DNA of 64,000 bases, taken from Paenibacillus sp. TCA20 (GTDB taxonomy: Bacteria; Bacillota; Bacilli; Paenibacillales; Paenibacillaceae). The stretch lies in the NCBI RefSeq assembly GCF_000732325.1, contig NZ_BBIW01000003.1, forward strand, positions 124,001-188,000, read 5' to 3'. Positions 43,717 through 55,615 of this stretch are shown piece by piece. Under the pieces are notes generated by a model that saw nothing but the letters and a program-made list of their open reading frames with translations, was not told the origin of the DNA and did not search any database. Position 1 is the stretch's first letter; each line of letters starts with the position of its first letter. The position numbers and the translations under genes are program-made.

Positions 43717-44208
43717 GTGATATATTATGTCATTGCACTAATTGTTTTTCTAGTGGACCAGGGTACAAAATGGCTTGTTGCAACTCGGATGACCATTGGG
43801 GAGGAAATATCCGTAATTGGCGATTTCTTCTTGATCACTTCCCATCGGAATCGTGGAGCGGCCTTCGGCATTTTGCAGGGTCAGACGTGGTTCTTTATTG
43901 TGGTAACAACGATTGTAGCTGTAGCCTTGATCTGGTATATCTACAAGGTGAAATCACAGCCGGATAAAATATTACCTGTAGCTCTTGCTATGGTGCTTGG
44001 CGGTGCACTGGGCAACTTTATCGATCGACTGCTGATGGGCGAGGTTGTCGATTTCTTTAAATTTAATTTTGGAAGCTACACCTTTCCGATCTTTAACATC
44101 GCCGATTCTGCGATTGTCGTCGGTGTAGGCTTGATTATATTGGACACACTGCTTGAAACAAGACGTGAGAAGCAGGCGGCACAGAGCCAAGAGGAAGGGA
44201 AGGAATAA
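43717..44208 (+). CDS. lspA: Lipoprotein signal peptidase (signal peptidase II)
   Basis: LspA removes the signal peptide of prolipoproteins after lipid attachment, including OppA and the two lipoproteins at the end of this window. The 163 residues form four membrane helices. The two catalytic aspartates lie in GNFIDRL and FNIADSAI. The start is GTG 43717, with GGAGTG some 10 nt upstream. The C-terminus is a short charged tail; rluD begins 4 bp after its stop. Confidence 0.95.
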   Translation: MIYYVIALIVFLVDQGTKWLVATRMTIGEEISVIGDFFLITSHRNRGAAFGILQGQTWFFIVVTTIVAVALIWYIYKVKSQPDKILPVALAMVLGGALGNFIDRLLMGEVVDFFKFNFGSYTFPIFNIADSAIVVGVGLIILDTLLETRREKQAAQSQEEGKE

Positions 44209-44212
44209 ATCT

Positions 44213-45154
44213 ATGACAGATCGGTCCGATCAGGAATCAGGCCAGGACATCCAAGAATGGACCGTTGAGGCGGATTTCGCTAAGGAACGAATTGATAAAT
44301 ATATTGCTGACAGTATGGAGGGCGTATCGCGTTCCCAGGTTCAAATCTGGATTGGTGATGGTCAGGTGACCGTTAACGGCAGCCAAGTAAAGTCGAACTA
44401 TAAACTGGCAGCAGGAGACAAGATTGAGCTTGTTGTCCCCGAGGTTGCCGCGGTTGAAATACTGCCCGAGAATATCCCGCTTGAAGTGGTTTATGAAGAT
44501 TCGAGTGTCATTGTGGTAAATAAGCAGAGAGGTCTCGTTGTACATCCCGCACCAGGCCATGCCTCGGGTACGCTAGTAAATGCGCTGATGTATCATTGCC
44601 ATGACCTGTCTGGCATCAACGGAGAACTGCGTCCTGGCATCGTGCACAGAATTGATAAGGATACGTCAGGACTTCTGATGGCTGCGAAGAATGATAAAGC
44701 CCATGCATCGCTTGCGGCGCAGCTTAAAGACCATAGTGTCAATAGACGTTATATTGCATTGGTCCATGGACATGTTCAGCATGATCAGGGGACCATTGAT
44801 GCGCCTATTGGCCGTGATGCACACGATCGGAAGATGTTTACCGTAACGGAGCGTAACAGCAAGCATGCAGTGACTCATTTTTCCGTGATGGAGCGGCTTG
44901 GGGACTACACCTTGTTAGAGCTCAAGCTGGAGACGGGCAGAACCCATCAAATTCGGGTGCACATGAAGTTTATTGGTCATTCGCTAGTCGGAGATCCGAT
45001 GTATGGACGAAGCAAGGGTGTGAAGATGAACGGACAAGCACTGCATGCAGCAACGCTGGGCTTCGTTCATCCGGATTCAGGCGAAACACTGGAATTTAAC
45101 GCCCCTCTGCCTCAAGATATGGAAGATGTACTCGCTTCACTCCGAAGCAGATAA
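44213..45154 (+). CDS. rluD: RluA/RluD-family 23S rRNA pseudouridine synthase (YlyB)
   Basis: Converts uridines in large-subunit rRNA to pseudouridine. The 313 residues (from ATG 44213) have an N-terminal S4 domain (about 15-75; RIDKYIADSMEGVSRSQVQ) and the catalytic domain with HRIDKDTSGLL, where the Asp is the nucleophile, and GRTHQIRVHM. It corresponds to ylyB of B. subtilis next to lspA. The ORF could be opened at 44153 inside lspA, but AAGGAATAAAT before 44213 is the ribosome site. A terminator follows. Confidence 0.92.
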   Translation: MTDRSDQESGQDIQEWTVEADFAKERIDKYIADSMEGVSRSQVQIWIGDGQVTVNGSQVKSNYKLAAGDKIELVVPEVAAVEILPENIPLEVVYEDSSVIVVNKQRGLVVHPAPGHASGTLVNALMYHCHDLSGINGELRPGIVHRIDKDTSGLLMAAKNDKAHASLAAQLKDHSVNRRYIALVHGHVQHDQGTIDAPIGRDAHDRKMFTVTERNSKHAVTHFSVMERLGDYTLLELKLETGRTHQIRVHMKFIGHSLVGDPMYGRSKGVKMNGQALHAATLGFVHPDSGETLEFNAPLPQDMEDVLASLRSR

Positions 45155-45192
45155 GCTGTTCATTTATATGTTCGAGTCTTATATAGAAACTG

Positions 45193-45225
45193 AAAGGGCC
45201 GCAGTGATGTGCGGCTCTTTCTTTA
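45193..45225 (+). terminator. Rho-independent terminator after rluD
   Basis: AAAGGGCCGCA (45193-45203) pairs with TGCGGCTCTTT (45210-45220), followed by CTTTAT. Confidence 0.8.
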
Positions 45226-45251
45226 TGATTTTTTGAGAAGAGAAACTTACA

Positions 45252-45351
45252 GAATGCCTGAATATTTCATGGTGATTGAATGCAAACTGGTGGAAAACCT
45301 CAATCCAATGGGTAATAAGTGTGACAGGCATTTTCCGAAATGCAAACTGGT
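45252..45351. repeat. Leader repeats before the aminotransferase gene
   Basis: The 13-mer AATGCAAACTGGT occurs at 45279-45291 and 45339-45351, exactly 60 bp apart. In addition AATGCCTG (45253-45260) and CAGGCATT (45325-45332) form an inverted repeat. The second 13-mer ends shortly before the ribosome site. No known riboswitch is recognised. Confidence 0.5.
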
Positions 45352-45372
45352 TACAAGGGAGGATGGACACTC

Positions 45373-46626
45373 ATGAGCATTGACAAATACCAAGAAACGT
45401 ATATTCAGAATTGCTTTGCTGATCGTATCGGCGGTCCGAACTATGGTAAATCGCCAAACAACAATAAATTGGATAAAATCAAACGCGCAATTACAGCGGC
45501 GAATAAAAATTTTCCCGACATTGAACTGATAAACCTGGGAGCTTACGAGCCAAATGAAATGATGGATACCGGAATCGCTGCGACACTAGCTGCAGAGGCT
45601 GCGAAGCCGGAAAATCGCGGGTATGCAAATAATGGAGTTCCAGAATTTAAAGAAGCGGCTGCAGCATATCTTGCAGAGGTATTCAGTGTAGAAGATATCG
45701 ATCCTGTGACTGAGGTCGTTTATTCCTCCGGCTCCAAGTCCGCTCTGGCCATCATCCCTTCTGCATTTATCAATCCAGGTGATGTTGCCGTTCTGACTGT
45801 ACCGGGTTACCCTGTTATGGGTACGCATACGAAGTATCTGGGCGGAGAAGTTTACAATGTTCAATTGACCAAAGAGAACCATTTCCTGCCTGACCTCACT
45901 TCGATTCCAGAAGAGATTGCTCTTCGTGCGAAGCTGATTTATTTGAATTATCCGAACAATCCAACAGGTGCTAGCGCAACAGCTGAATTCTTCACTGAAG
46001 TGATCGAATGGGCTAAGAAGTACAATGTGATGGTAGTGCATGATGCCACTTATGCAGCTCTTACGTATGATGGCGTCAAGCCATTCAGCTTCTTGTCTGT
46101 GCCAGGTGCCAAAGATGTGGGCGTAGAGCTCCATTCCCTCTCCAAATCGTTCAATATGACAGGCTGGAGCATGGGGTTCGCTGCGGGGAATCCGCTTGTT
46201 ATAAAGGCGTTCAGCGAAATAAAAGACAATCATGATTCAGGGCAATCTACGGCTATTCAAAAAGCAGCTGCCTATGGACTTGCACATCCAGAAATTACGT
46301 TAAAAATGACAGAGAAGTACTCCCGTCGTCATGATTTGCTGGTCCAGGCATTGAATGAGCTGGGCTTCCGAGTAGAGAAGCCAAAAGGCTCCGTCTACTT
46401 GTACGTTGAAGCTCCATCTGGAATTGCGGGGGGGCGACGTTTTGAATCCGGTGAAGATTTCTCTCAGTTTCTCATTCGTGAGAAGCTGATCTCTTCTGTA
46501 CCGTGGGACGATGCCGGTCATTTTGTCCGTTTCTCTGTTACATTTGAAGCAAACGGTGAAGAAGAGGAGCAGCGTGTAATCGGTGAAATAAAACGCCGGC
46601 TAAGTGATGTTCAGTTCGAATTCTAA
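45373..46626 (+). CDS. Class I/II PLP aminotransferase, LL-diaminopimelate aminotransferase-like
   Basis: A fold-type I aminotransferase of 417 residues. The PLP lysine lies in HSLSKSFNMTGWSMGF; NYPNNPTGAS, HDATYAAL and SVPWDDAGHFVRFSVTF are also conserved. Overall it resembles the Paenibacillus proteins annotated as LL-diaminopimelate aminotransferase (dapL), which make LL-DAP from tetrahydrodipicolinate. However, the usual GxGEPD loop near the N-terminus reads LGAYEPNEMMD, so substrate choice may differ. GGAGGA precedes ATG 45373 by 9 nt. It is a single-gene unit. Confidence 0.8.
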   Translation: MSIDKYQETYIQNCFADRIGGPNYGKSPNNNKLDKIKRAITAANKNFPDIELINLGAYEPNEMMDTGIAATLAAEAAKPENRGYANNGVPEFKEAAAAYLAEVFSVEDIDPVTEVVYSSGSKSALAIIPSAFINPGDVAVLTVPGYPVMGTHTKYLGGEVYNVQLTKENHFLPDLTSIPEEIALRAKLIYLNYPNNPTGASATAEFFTEVIEWAKKYNVMVVHDATYAALTYDGVKPFSFLSVPGAKDVGVELHSLSKSFNMTGWSMGFAAGNPLVIKAFSEIKDNHDSGQSTAIQKAAAYGLAHPEITLKMTEKYSRRHDLLVQALNELGFRVEKPKGSVYLYVEAPSGIAGGRRFESGEDFSQFLIREKLISSVPWDDAGHFVRFSVTFEANGEEEEQRVIGEIKRRLSDVQFEF

Positions 46627-46752
46627 TCCTAATCTTAATCCAAATATATCCAAGTGGTATCTTTCATAGTTTTGTCACGGATTGATTAATAAAAGTCCTC
46701 CGAATTGAGGTAGACTAGATCTATAAGAAATCCATGAAGGAGGCATAATTTT

Positions 46753-46845
46753 ATGGAATTTATCGCAATGATCGCAGTTATTATGGTCTTGGGCGGAATC
46801 GGTATTACAGCTATGTTCCGCAGACTTGCCAAGGATGACCATTAA
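46753..46845 (+). CDS. 30-residue small membrane protein
   Basis: An ATG at 46753 preceded by AAGGAGG (46736-46742) opens a 30-codon frame: MEFIAMIAVIMVLGGIGITA forms one membrane helix, followed by a charged tail MFRRLAKDDH, suggesting the C-terminus stays inside. A strong terminator begins 20 bp after the stop, so it is a self-contained gene. I do not recognise the family. Confidence 0.7.
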   Translation: MEFIAMIAVIMVLGGIGITAMFRRLAKDDH

Positions 46846-46864
46846 TTATTAAATACGTACGGTA

Positions 46865-46894
46865 AGAGACCCTTTGCTGAGGGTCTCTTTTTTT
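46865..46894 (+). terminator. Rho-independent terminator of the 30-residue gene
   Basis: AGAGACCCT (46865-46873), 6-nt loop, AGGGTCTCT (46880-46888) and a T run. Confidence 0.92.
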
Positions 46895-46895
46895 G

Positions 46896-47111
46896 TGTGC
46901 ATTGCCAAAGTTCTTTAAACTCGGATCGCTTCTAAGGTCACACTATGCCGATCCCAAGCTTCAAAAAAGAACAGTGGATAAATATACGGAGTTATTGTAT
47001 AATTATTAAAAATAATGAATGTTTAATGTATATTCCTCTGATAATTTTGTATAAATCTCATCGCTGTGTAACGTTTATTACTTCACTTGGTGCTTCTTTT
47101 TGGTTAAGGTG
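46896..47111. other. AT-rich non-coding stretch before the pyr promoter
   Basis: Contains runs such as GTATAATTATTAAAAATAATG near 47000 but no gene or recognisable RNA. A 56-codon frame (46945-47115) lacks a ribosome site and overlaps the pyr promoter. Confidence 0.4.
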
Positions 47112-47140
47112 TTGACAGAGGATAAGCTTTCTGTCATAAT
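47112..47140 (+). promoter_or_regulatory. Sigma-A promoter of the pyr operon
   Basis: TTGACA (47112-47117), 17-bp spacer, CATAAT (47135-47140): consensus -35 and a 5/6 -10. Confidence 0.85.
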
Positions 47141-47146
47141 TCATGT

Positions 47147-47378
47147 CGATGAAAAATTGCCTAGGAATGTGAGTAATCCAGAGAGGTTACACGCCTGCGC
47201 AATAACATGAATAGCACCTTTAAATCAGTCCCGTGAGACTGGCAAGGTAACGTGATTGGACCCGGATCTGTAGCTGCGGCTGCTGCTTCCGTATGTCCTT
47301 TAGAGCTTAGTGACCCGGCGTGCGTAGCCGCGGTTTTGAGACTCCTTGCCCAAGTTTTATCGGCAGGGAGTTTTTTTT
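47147..47378 (+). promoter_or_regulatory. PyrR-dependent transcription attenuator
   Basis: The leader contains AATCCAGAGAGGTT (47175-47188), a full match to the PyrR-binding loop ARUCCNGNGAGGYU. A 10-bp terminator stem (47341-47350 with 47362-47371) is followed by eight T. GGCAAGG (47241-47247) can pair with CCTTGCC (47344-47350) to form the antiterminator. With UMP bound, PyrR should stabilise the binding hairpin and favour termination. Confidence 0.92.
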
Positions 47379-47398
47379 ATCTCGTCACGGGACCATAA

Positions 47399-48897
<1,499 letters not shown>

Positions 48898-49004
48898 ATA
48901 GGCATGAAGTAGAAGACAAGACAGAGAAAAATATCAGCTACCAACATTAAACAGGTACAAACATCTTGAATAACGTAGATGGGTGACCGGAGCGGAGGAT
49001 ATAA

Positions 49005-50309
49005 ATGAAAGCTTATTTTATAAAGAATGCAAACGTGCTGAATCAAGAAGGGGAACTTGAACGGAAAAGCATTATGATAGCGGATGGCAAAATTCTTGAC
49101 ATCATGGATGAAAATGCAGGCTACTTCGCTTCAGAAGATACAGATGTAGAAGTGATTGATGCGGCAGGCAAGCTGGTTGTCCCAGGGCTGATCGACATGC
49201 ATGTACATCTTAGGGAGCCGGGATTTGAGCATAAAGAGACGATCGAAACCGGCAGCCGTTCTGCTGTAAAAGGCGGGTTTACCACCATCGCCTGCATGCC
49301 GAATACGAGACCTGTCACAGATGATCCGGAAACGGTGCAGATGGTGCTGAAAAAAGCACAGGAAGCAAATCTGGCAAAAGTACTGCCCTATGCAGCTATT
49401 ACGATCAATGAACTGGGCCGTGAGCTGACCAACTTTGAAGCACTTAAATCAGCAGGTGCGATCGGCTACACAGATGACGGTGTTGGTGTGCAGAGCGCGC
49501 AGATGATGAAGGATGCGATGGCCTTAGCGGCTTCGCTGGATATGCCGGTTATTGCTCACTGTGAAGATAACTCTCTGGTAGAAGGCGCATGTGTAGCCGA
49601 AGGAGAGTTCGCAAGGAAGCATGGGCTCAAAGGGATTCCAAACGAGTCTGAGGCAATCCATGTAGGACGCGACATTCTGCTGGCAGAAGCCACAGGCGTG
49701 CACTACCATGTCTGCCACGTAAGTACAGAGCAATCCGTAAGACTGATCCGCCAAGCGAAAGAAATCGGAATTAAAGTAACGGCTGAGGTATGTCCGCACC
49801 ATCTGATACTGGCAGATGAAGACATTCCGGGTCTGGATGCGAATTGGAAGATGAATCCTCCCCTTCGTTCCCGCCGTGATGTAGAAGCCTGCATCAAGGG
49901 GCTTGAGGACGGAACGCTCGATATGATCGTCACAGACCATGCACCTCACAGCGCGGAGGAGAAAGCCAAAGGGATGGAGCTCGCTCCGTTCGGAATTGTC
50001 GGGTTTGAGACCGCATTTCCGCTGCTCTATACCAAGTTCGTGGAGACAGGAAAATGGACGCTCAAGTTTCTTGTTGACAAAATGACAGCTGAGCCTGCTC
50101 GGGTATTCAGACTGGATACAGGTCGTCTTGAGAAGGATGCCATCGCGGATGTCACCATCATTGATCTTGAAGGACTTCGCGCGGTTGATCCGAACGAGTT
50201 TGCGACCAAAGGACGCAATACTCCATTCACAGGCTGGGAGCTCAAAGGCTGGCCGGTTATGACTTTTGTAGACGGCAAGAAGGTATATTCTGATCCAACA
50301 TTAAGCTAA
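49005..50309 (+). CDS. pyrC: Dihydroorotase
   Basis: Closes carbamoyl aspartate to dihydroorotate. The 434 residues have the metal site DMHVHLREPG (about 62-71), AGAIGYTDDGVGVQSAQMM, HCEDNSL, HVCHVST and TDHAPHS, i.e. a type I dihydroorotase. It lies 107 bp after pyrB, longer than the other gaps, with GGAGG before ATG 49005. Confidence 0.95.
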   Translation: MKAYFIKNANVLNQEGELERKSIMIADGKILDIMDENAGYFASEDTDVEVIDAAGKLVVPGLIDMHVHLREPGFEHKETIETGSRSAVKGGFTTIACMPNTRPVTDDPETVQMVLKKAQEANLAKVLPYAAITINELGRELTNFEALKSAGAIGYTDDGVGVQSAQMMKDAMALAASLDMPVIAHCEDNSLVEGACVAEGEFARKHGLKGIPNESEAIHVGRDILLAEATGVHYHVCHVSTEQSVRLIRQAKEIGIKVTAEVCPHHLILADEDIPGLDANWKMNPPLRSRRDVEACIKGLEDGTLDMIVTDHAPHSAEEKAKGMELAPFGIVGFETAFPLLYTKFVETGKWTLKFLVDKMTAEPARVFRLDTGRLEKDAIADVTIIDLEGLRAVDPNEFATKGRNTPFTGWELKGWPVMTFVDGKKVYSDPTLS

Positions 50310-50405
50310 ACAAGTAATCAATATGGTTTACGCACTATTATCTTATCAATTCATTATGTAAGCACATTTTAAATATGAAACAGATACAACGAAGGAGTGA
50401 GTTGG

Positions 50406-51548
50406 ATGCAGGCACAAGCAAGATTATTACTAGAAGACGGCACATTGTTCACAGGCAGAGCATTCGGGGCTGAAGGTGAGCAAACAGGTGAGGTCGTTTT
50501 TAATACAGGAATTACGGGCTACCAAGAGGTGCTCTCTGATCCTTCTTACTGCGGACAAATTGTAACAATGACCTATCCGCTGATCGGAAACTACGGAATT
50601 ACCCGGGATGACTTTGAATCCATCCGTCCATACGTGCATGGTTTCGTAACTCGCCGTTACGAACCGGTGCCAAGCAACTGGCGCGCTGAATACAGCATTG
50701 ACATGCTGCTCAAAGAACATGGGATTATCGGTATCAGTGATATCGACACACGGATGCTGACACGCCGCATTCGTCACCAAGGAACGATGAAGGGGATTCT
50801 AACAACAGGCTCCAAGCCGGTTGAAGAGCTTCTGGAAATGATGGGTGATACGACGATTGATGAGCTTCGCAACCAGGTGCCAATGACTTCTACGAAACAT
50901 GTATATAACAGCCCTGGCATCGGTGAAAAAATCGTACTTGTTGACTACGGTGCGAAAACAGGGATTTTGCGTGAGCTGAACAAGCGCGGCTGTGACATTG
51001 TGGTCGTACCTCATGACACGACGGCAGAAGAGATCCGTAGATTGAATCCGGACGGAATTCAGCTCTCTAACGGCCCTGGGGATCCAAAAGACGTGCCTCA
51101 TGCAGTCAAGATGGTATCTGAGCTTCTGGGTGAATATCCGATCTTCGGGATCTGTCTGGGACATCAGCTGTTCGCTCTGGCAGCAGGTGCAAATACGGAA
51201 AAACTGAAATTCGGACACCGCGGCGGTAACCATCCGGTGAAGGAGCTTGAAACAGGACGCTGCTATATTACTTCCCAGAATCACGGCTATACGGTTAACG
51301 AAGAATCCATTAAAGGAACAGATCTGGAAGTTACACACATCAACAACAATGACAAAACGATTGAAGGGTTGAAGCATACCAAATACCCTGCTTTCTCAGT
51401 GCAGTATCATCCAGAAGCAGCACCAGGTCCACAGGATAATTCCTATCTGTTCGACCGCTTCCTTGATATGATTCGTGAACATAAACAAAACAACCCGCAG
51501 AAGCCGCGCCAAGCCGTTCTTGCCGCAGCAGGGAAAGGAGCACGCTAA
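50406..51548 (+). CDS. carA: Carbamoyl-phosphate synthase small (glutaminase) subunit
   Basis: Releases ammonia from glutamine for CarB. The 380 residues show the amidotransferase nucleophile in [27 protein letters not shown] and the His-Glu of [10 protein letters not shown]. Named pyrAA in B. subtilis when in the pyr operon. AAGGAG (50392-50397) supports ATG 50406; the in-frame GTG 50397 overlaps that site. carB follows directly. Confidence 0.95.
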   Translation: MQAQARLLLEDGTLFTGRAFGAEGEQTGEVVFNTGITGYQEVLSDPSYCGQIVTMTYPLIGNYGITRDDFESIRPYVHGFVTRRYEPVPSNWRAEYSIDMLLKEHGIIGISDIDTRMLTRRIRHQGTMKGILTTGSKPVEELLEMMGDTTIDELRNQVPMTSTKHVYNSPGIGEKIVLVDYGAKTGILRELNKRGCDIVVVPHDTTAEEIRRLNPDGIQLSNGPGDPKDVPHAVKMVSELLGEYPIFGICLGHQLFALAAGANTEKLKFGHRGGNHPVKELETGRCYITSQNHGYTVNEESIKGTDLEVTHINNNDKTIEGLKHTKYPAFSVQYHPEAAPGPQDNSYLFDRFLDMIREHKQNNPQKPRQAVLAAAGKGAR

Positions 51549-51549
51549 C

Positions 51550-54500
51550 ATGCCTATTAATAAAGACCTCAAGAAAATTCTTGTCATCGGGTCCGGCCCG
51601 ATTGTCATCGGTCAGGCTGCAGAGTTTGACTATGCCGGGACCCAAGCGTGCCAAGCGCTCAAAGAAGAAGGCGTGGAAGTTGTTCTTATAAACAGCAACC
51701 CAGCTACGATTATGACAGACACCAATATGGCAGACAAAGTATATATCGAACCCATCACGCTCGACTTTGTCACCCAAATCATTCGTCAGGAGCGTCCGGA
51801 TGGACTTCTTCCAACGCTTGGCGGCCAAACGGGCCTTAACATGGCCGTGGAGCTGGCTCGTGCCGGCGTACTGGAAAGTGAAAATGTAAAATTGCTCGGA
51901 ACTCAGCTTACTTCGATTGAGAAAGCGGAAGATCGTGATCTGTTCCGTGAACTGATGCGTGAGCTGGAACAGCCGGTACCAGAAAGCACGATTGTAACAA
52001 CAGTAGAAGAAGCAGTAAAATTCGCTAATGAGATTGGATACCCAATCATTGTTCGACCTGCTTATACGCTGGGTGGAACGGGAGGCGGTATCTGTGCAGA
52101 TGAAGAAGAGCTTCTTGAGACTGTAGCTTCGGGTCTTCGTTACAGCCCGATTACACAGTGCCTCGTTGAGAAGAGTATCGCGGGAATGAAGGAAGTCGAA
52201 TATGAAGTCATGCGGGATGCTAACGATAACTGTATCGTTGTCTGCAACATGGAGAACTTTGACCCGGTAGGCGTGCATACAGGCGATAGTATCGTTGTGG
52301 CTCCAAGCCAAACGCTGTCCGACCGTGAATATCAAATGCTTCGCTCGGCATCGCTTAAAATTATCCGCGCCTTGAACATTGAGGGTGGATGTAACGTGCA
52401 ATTTGCGCTGGATCCGCAAAGCTTCCAATACTATGTTATCGAGGTTAATCCGCGTGTCAGCCGCTCTTCTGCTCTGGCTTCCAAAGCAACGGGATATCCG
52501 ATTGCTAAGATGGCGGCCAAGATCGCACTCGGCTATACACTGGATGAGATCATTAACCCGGTAACAGGTCAAACCTATGCATTCTTTGAGCCAACGCTTG
52601 ATTATATCGTAAGTAAAATTCCACGCTGGCCATTTGATAAATTTACATCCGCTAACCGTAAGCTGGGTACTCAGATGAAAGCAACCGGCGAGGTTATGGC
52701 GATCGGGCGTACTTTTGAAGAGTCCATTCATAAGGCTGTCCGCTCTCTCGAGATTGGTGTGAACCGCATCTATCTAAAAGAAGCGGCAACACTCGAAGAT
52801 GAGGTACTTAGAAACCGCCTTGCTAAACCGGACGATGAGCGAATGTTCTTAGTCGCTGAAGCATTCCGTCGTGGATACACGCTCCAAGAAATTCAGGATA
52901 TTACGAAGATTGACTGGTGGTTCCTGGATAAGATTGAAGCCATCGTCAAATTCGAAGACCAGATTCGGTCAGAGAAAGAACTGACTGCGGAAACATTGTA
53001 TCAAGCGAAACGCATGGGCTTTACAGACCGTTCTATTGCCGAGCTTCGTGCTGAAGGTCAACCAGGGACAGCTCATACGAAGGAAAGTGAAGTCCGTGAA
53101 TTGCGTGAGGCTCAAAACCTGCGTCCTGTCTACAAAATGGTAGATACCTGCGCAGCAGAGTTCGAAGCAACCACACCATACTACTACTCAAGCTATGAAA
53201 CCGAGAATGAGGTTCTTCCTTCCGACAAGGAGAAGATTGTGGTACTCGGTTCGGGTCCGATTCGGATCGGCCAAGGTATCGAATTCGACTATTCAACAGT
53301 ACACGCGGTATGGGCGATTCAAAAGGCGGGATACGAAGCGGTTATTATCAATAATAACCCTGAAACAGTATCCACGGATTTCAATACGTCTGACCGACTC
53401 TACTTTGAACCATTGTTCTTCGAAGATGTAATGAACGTAATTGAGCAGGAGAACCCGATCGGCGTCATCGTGCAGTTCGGTGGACAAACCGCGATCAACC
53501 TGGCTGCACCGCTTGCCGCAGCAGGAGTGAAGATACTGGGTACAGATCTTGCGAGCATTGACGAAGCCGAAGACCGCAAGAAATTTGAAGCACTGCTGTC
53601 CCGATTGTCAATTGCACAGCCGCAAGGCAGCACAGTTACTTCTGTTGATGAGGCCGTTGGCACTGCACAAGGTTTGGGCTATCCGGTACTGGTGCGTCCT
53701 TCCTACGTACTTGGCGGACGCGCGATGGAGATTGTATACTCCGACAGCGAGCTGCTCAGCTACATGGAGCAGGCAGTGAAGATTAATCCTGAGCACCCGG
53801 TGCTGATTGACCGCTATATGCTGGGTAAAGAGGTTGAAGTCGATGCGATCTGTGACGGTGAAACGGTTCTGATCCCGGGAATTATGGAGCATGTTGAACG
53901 GGCAGGTGTTCACTCCGGTGACTCCATTGCAGTATATCCTCCGCAGCACCTGGAAGCACATTTGAAAGAAAAAATTGTAGATATCACGATTAAAATTGCG
54001 AAGGAACTCAAGACGATCGGGCTCGTGAACATTCAGTTCGTTATCTATCAAGATGATGTGTATGTTATCGAGGTTAACCCTAGATCTTCAAGAACCGTTC
54101 CATTCCTGAGCAAAGTAACCGGCATTCCAATGGCGAATCTGGCGACCCAGGCGATTCTTGGCAACAAGCTTGCGGATCAAGGCTATGTGGATGGTCTATG
54201 GCCGGAGAGTGATCATGTATCGGTGAAAGTGCCGGTCTTCTCCTTTGCGAAGCTGCGCCGTGTAGAACCTACGCTGGGACCTGAAATGAAATCTACGGGT
54301 GAAGTTATGGGTCGTGATGTGCTATACGCGAAGGCGCTGTACAAAGGACTGATCGGAGCCGGCATGAAGATTCCTTCTTCCGGCGCGATTATCGCCACTG
54401 TAGCAGATAAAGACAAGGACGAGGCTGTATCTCTGCTCGGCGGCTTCTACAAGCTTGGCTACAAGATCATTGCAACGGGCGGTACTGCGGATGCACTCGC

Positions 54501-54768
54501 TAAGGCGGGAATTCCGGTTCAAACCGTCAACAAGCTCAGCGAAGGAACACCGAACATTCTGGATATGATTCGTACAGGTGAAGCGAACTTCGTATTCAAT
54601 ACGCTGACAAAAGGTAAAACACCGCAGCGTGACGGGTTCCGTATTCGCCGGGAAGCTGTTGAGAACGGGGTTGTATGTATGACGTCTCTGGATACGGTAC
54701 GCGCACTTCTGCAAATGCTGGAGACCATTAACTTCTCCTCCGAATCCATGCCAGCGTTCAGCCGCTGA
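51550..54768 (+). CDS. carB: Carbamoyl-phosphate synthase large subunit
   Basis: Makes carbamoyl phosphate from bicarbonate, ammonia and two ATP. The 1072 residues contain two ATP-grasp halves, each with a [20 protein letters not shown] / [20 protein letters not shown] type start, and a C-terminal MGS-like allosteric domain (about 930-1060). ATG 51550 lies 1 bp after the carA stop, with GGAAAGGAG upstream; a longer frame from 51475 lies inside carA. The pyrK and pyrD genes that follow it in B. subtilis are missing; a long hairpin occupies the gap to pyrF. Confidence 0.96.
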   Translation: MPINKDLKKILVIGSGPIVIGQAAEFDYAGTQACQALKEEGVEVVLINSNPATIMTDTNMADKVYIEPITLDFVTQIIRQERPDGLLPTLGGQTGLNMAVELARAGVLESENVKLLGTQLTSIEKAEDRDLFRELMRELEQPVPESTIVTTVEEAVKFANEIGYPIIVRPAYTLGGTGGGICADEEELLETVASGLRYSPITQCLVEKSIAGMKEVEYEVMRDANDNCIVVCNMENFDPVGVHTGDSIVVAPSQTLSDREYQMLRSASLKIIRALNIEGGCNVQFALDPQSFQYYVIEVNPRVSRSSALASKATGYPIAKMAAKIALGYTLDEIINPVTGQTYAFFEPTLDYIVSKIPRWPFDKFTSANRKLGTQMKATGEVMAIGRTFEESIHKAVRSLEIGVNRIYLKEAATLEDEVLRNRLAKPDDERMFLVAEAFRRGYTLQEIQDITKIDWWFLDKIEAIVKFEDQIRSEKELTAETLYQAKRMGFTDRSIAELRAEGQPGTAHTKESEVRELREAQNLRPVYKMVDTCAAEFEATTPYYYSSYETENEVLPSDKEKIVVLGSGPIRIGQGIEFDYSTVHAVWAIQKAGYEAVIINNNPETVSTDFNTSDRLYFEPLFFEDVMNVIEQENPIGVIVQFGGQTAINLAAPLAAAGVKILGTDLASIDEAEDRKKFEALLSRLSIAQPQGSTVTSVDEAVGTAQGLGYPVLVRPSYVLGGRAMEIVYSDSELLSYMEQAVKINPEHPVLIDRYMLGKEVEVDAICDGETVLIPGIMEHVERAGVHSGDSIAVYPPQHLEAHLKEKIVDITIKIAKELKTIGLVNIQFVIYQDDVYVIEVNPRSSRTVPFLSKVTGIPMANLATQAILGNKLADQGYVDGLWPESDHVSVKVPVFSFAKLRRVEPTLGPEMKSTGEVMGRDVLYAKALYKGLIGAGMKIPSSGAIIATVADKDKDEAVSLLGGFYKLGYKIIATGGTADALAKAGIPVQTVNKLSEGTPNILDMIRTGEANFVFNTLTKGKTPQRDGFRIRREAVENGVVCMTSLDTVRALLQMLETINFSSESMPAFSR

Positions 54769-54789
54769 TTCGCATAGACAATATCTTAG

Positions 54790-54835
54790 AGGACATCGAT
54801 AAAGCTCTGAATCAGCGGGCTTTATCCGATGTCCT
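54790..54835 (+). other. Long intercistronic hairpin between carB and pyrF
   Basis: AGGACATCGATAAAGCTC (54790-54807) pairs with GGGCTTTATCCGATGTCCT (54817-54835) with one bulge and one G-U pair, giving an 18-bp stem. TTTATAACG follows, not a full T run, so it may process or weaken rather than end the transcript. Confidence 0.65.
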
Positions 54836-54874
54836 TTATAACGAATAAAAGAAATGGATGGAGGAGAGCGGCAG

Positions 54875-55615
54875 ATGCAATTATCTTCTGAATATAAAGA
54901 AATGGCTGGACGCCTGATGGTAGCGTTGGACTATCCTGATGCAGACGGTGCGAGACAGCTGATTGACCGTCTTGAGGGAATACCTTGCTACATGAAAGTC
55001 GGAATGCAGCTGTTCTATTCGGCAGGTCCGTCCTTTGTGAAAGAGCTTAAGGAGAAAGGGTATTCTGTATTTCTGGATGTGAAAATGCATGATATCCCCA
55101 ATACAGTGAAGGGTGGCTCACATAGCGTTACCCGGCTGGGTGTGGATATGTTCAACGTTCATGCCGCTGGGGGCAGAGAGATGATGTCCGCTGCACTGGC
55201 GGGAGCCAAACAGGCAGCGGAAGAGGAGGGACTTAGAGTTCCGACGATTATCGCAGTAACTCAGCTGACAAGTACGAATCAGGCGACGATGAACGATGAA
55301 ATTGGCATTCCAGGCGATGTAGAGACGGCTGTTGTACGCTATGCCTCGCTCGCCAAGGAAGCGGGACTTCAAGGTGTAGTTGCATCACCGCTAGAGGTAG
55401 CTGCAATCAGAGAAGCATGTGGAGATCAATTTTATACGGTTACACCGGGGATTCGCCCTGCGGGAAGCGCGGTAGGCGACCAGTCCCGAATTCTTACACC
55501 TGGACAAGCCATCGCTGGAGGCAGCAGCTACATCGTTGTGGGCCGGCCTATAACTGCCAGTGAGAACCCAAGAGCGGCAGCAGAGCAAATTATTGAGGAG
55601 ATGATGAATCAATGA
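54875..55615 (+). CDS. pyrF: Orotidine 5'-phosphate decarboxylase
   Basis: Last step to UMP. From ATG 54875 the protein has 246 residues: [19 protein letters not shown], the catalytic [16 protein letters not shown] (Asp-x-Lys-x2-Asp), [23 protein letters not shown] and VVGRPI. The in-frame ATG at 54854 precedes the ribosome site GGAGGAG (54860-54866) and is not used. The stop overlaps the pyrE start. Confidence 0.95.
   Translation: MQLSSEYKEMAGRLMVALDYPDADGARQLIDRLEGIPCYMKVGMQLFYSAGPSFVKELKEKGYSVFLDVKMHDIPNTVKGGSHSVTRLGVDMFNVHAAGGREMMSAALAGAKQAAEEEGLRVPTIIAVTQLTSTNQATMNDEIGIPGDVETAVVRYASLAKEAGLQGVVASPLEVAAIREACGDQFYTVTPGIRPAGSAVGDQSRILTPGQAIAGGSSYIVVGRPITASENPRAAAEQIIEEMMNQ

Noticed and set aside
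43704..43967. An 87-codon frame overlapping the start of lspA
   Set aside because: It is in a different frame from the clear signal peptidase II sequence and ends early.
46945..47115. A 56-codon ATG frame before the pyr promoter
   Set aside because: No ribosome site, AT-rich and Ile/Cys-rich product, and it runs into the consensus -35 of the pyr promoter.
51340..52731. A 463-codon open frame antisense to carA/carB
   Set aside because: Fully covered by highly conserved carbamoyl-phosphate synthase coding sequence; composition is not protein-like.
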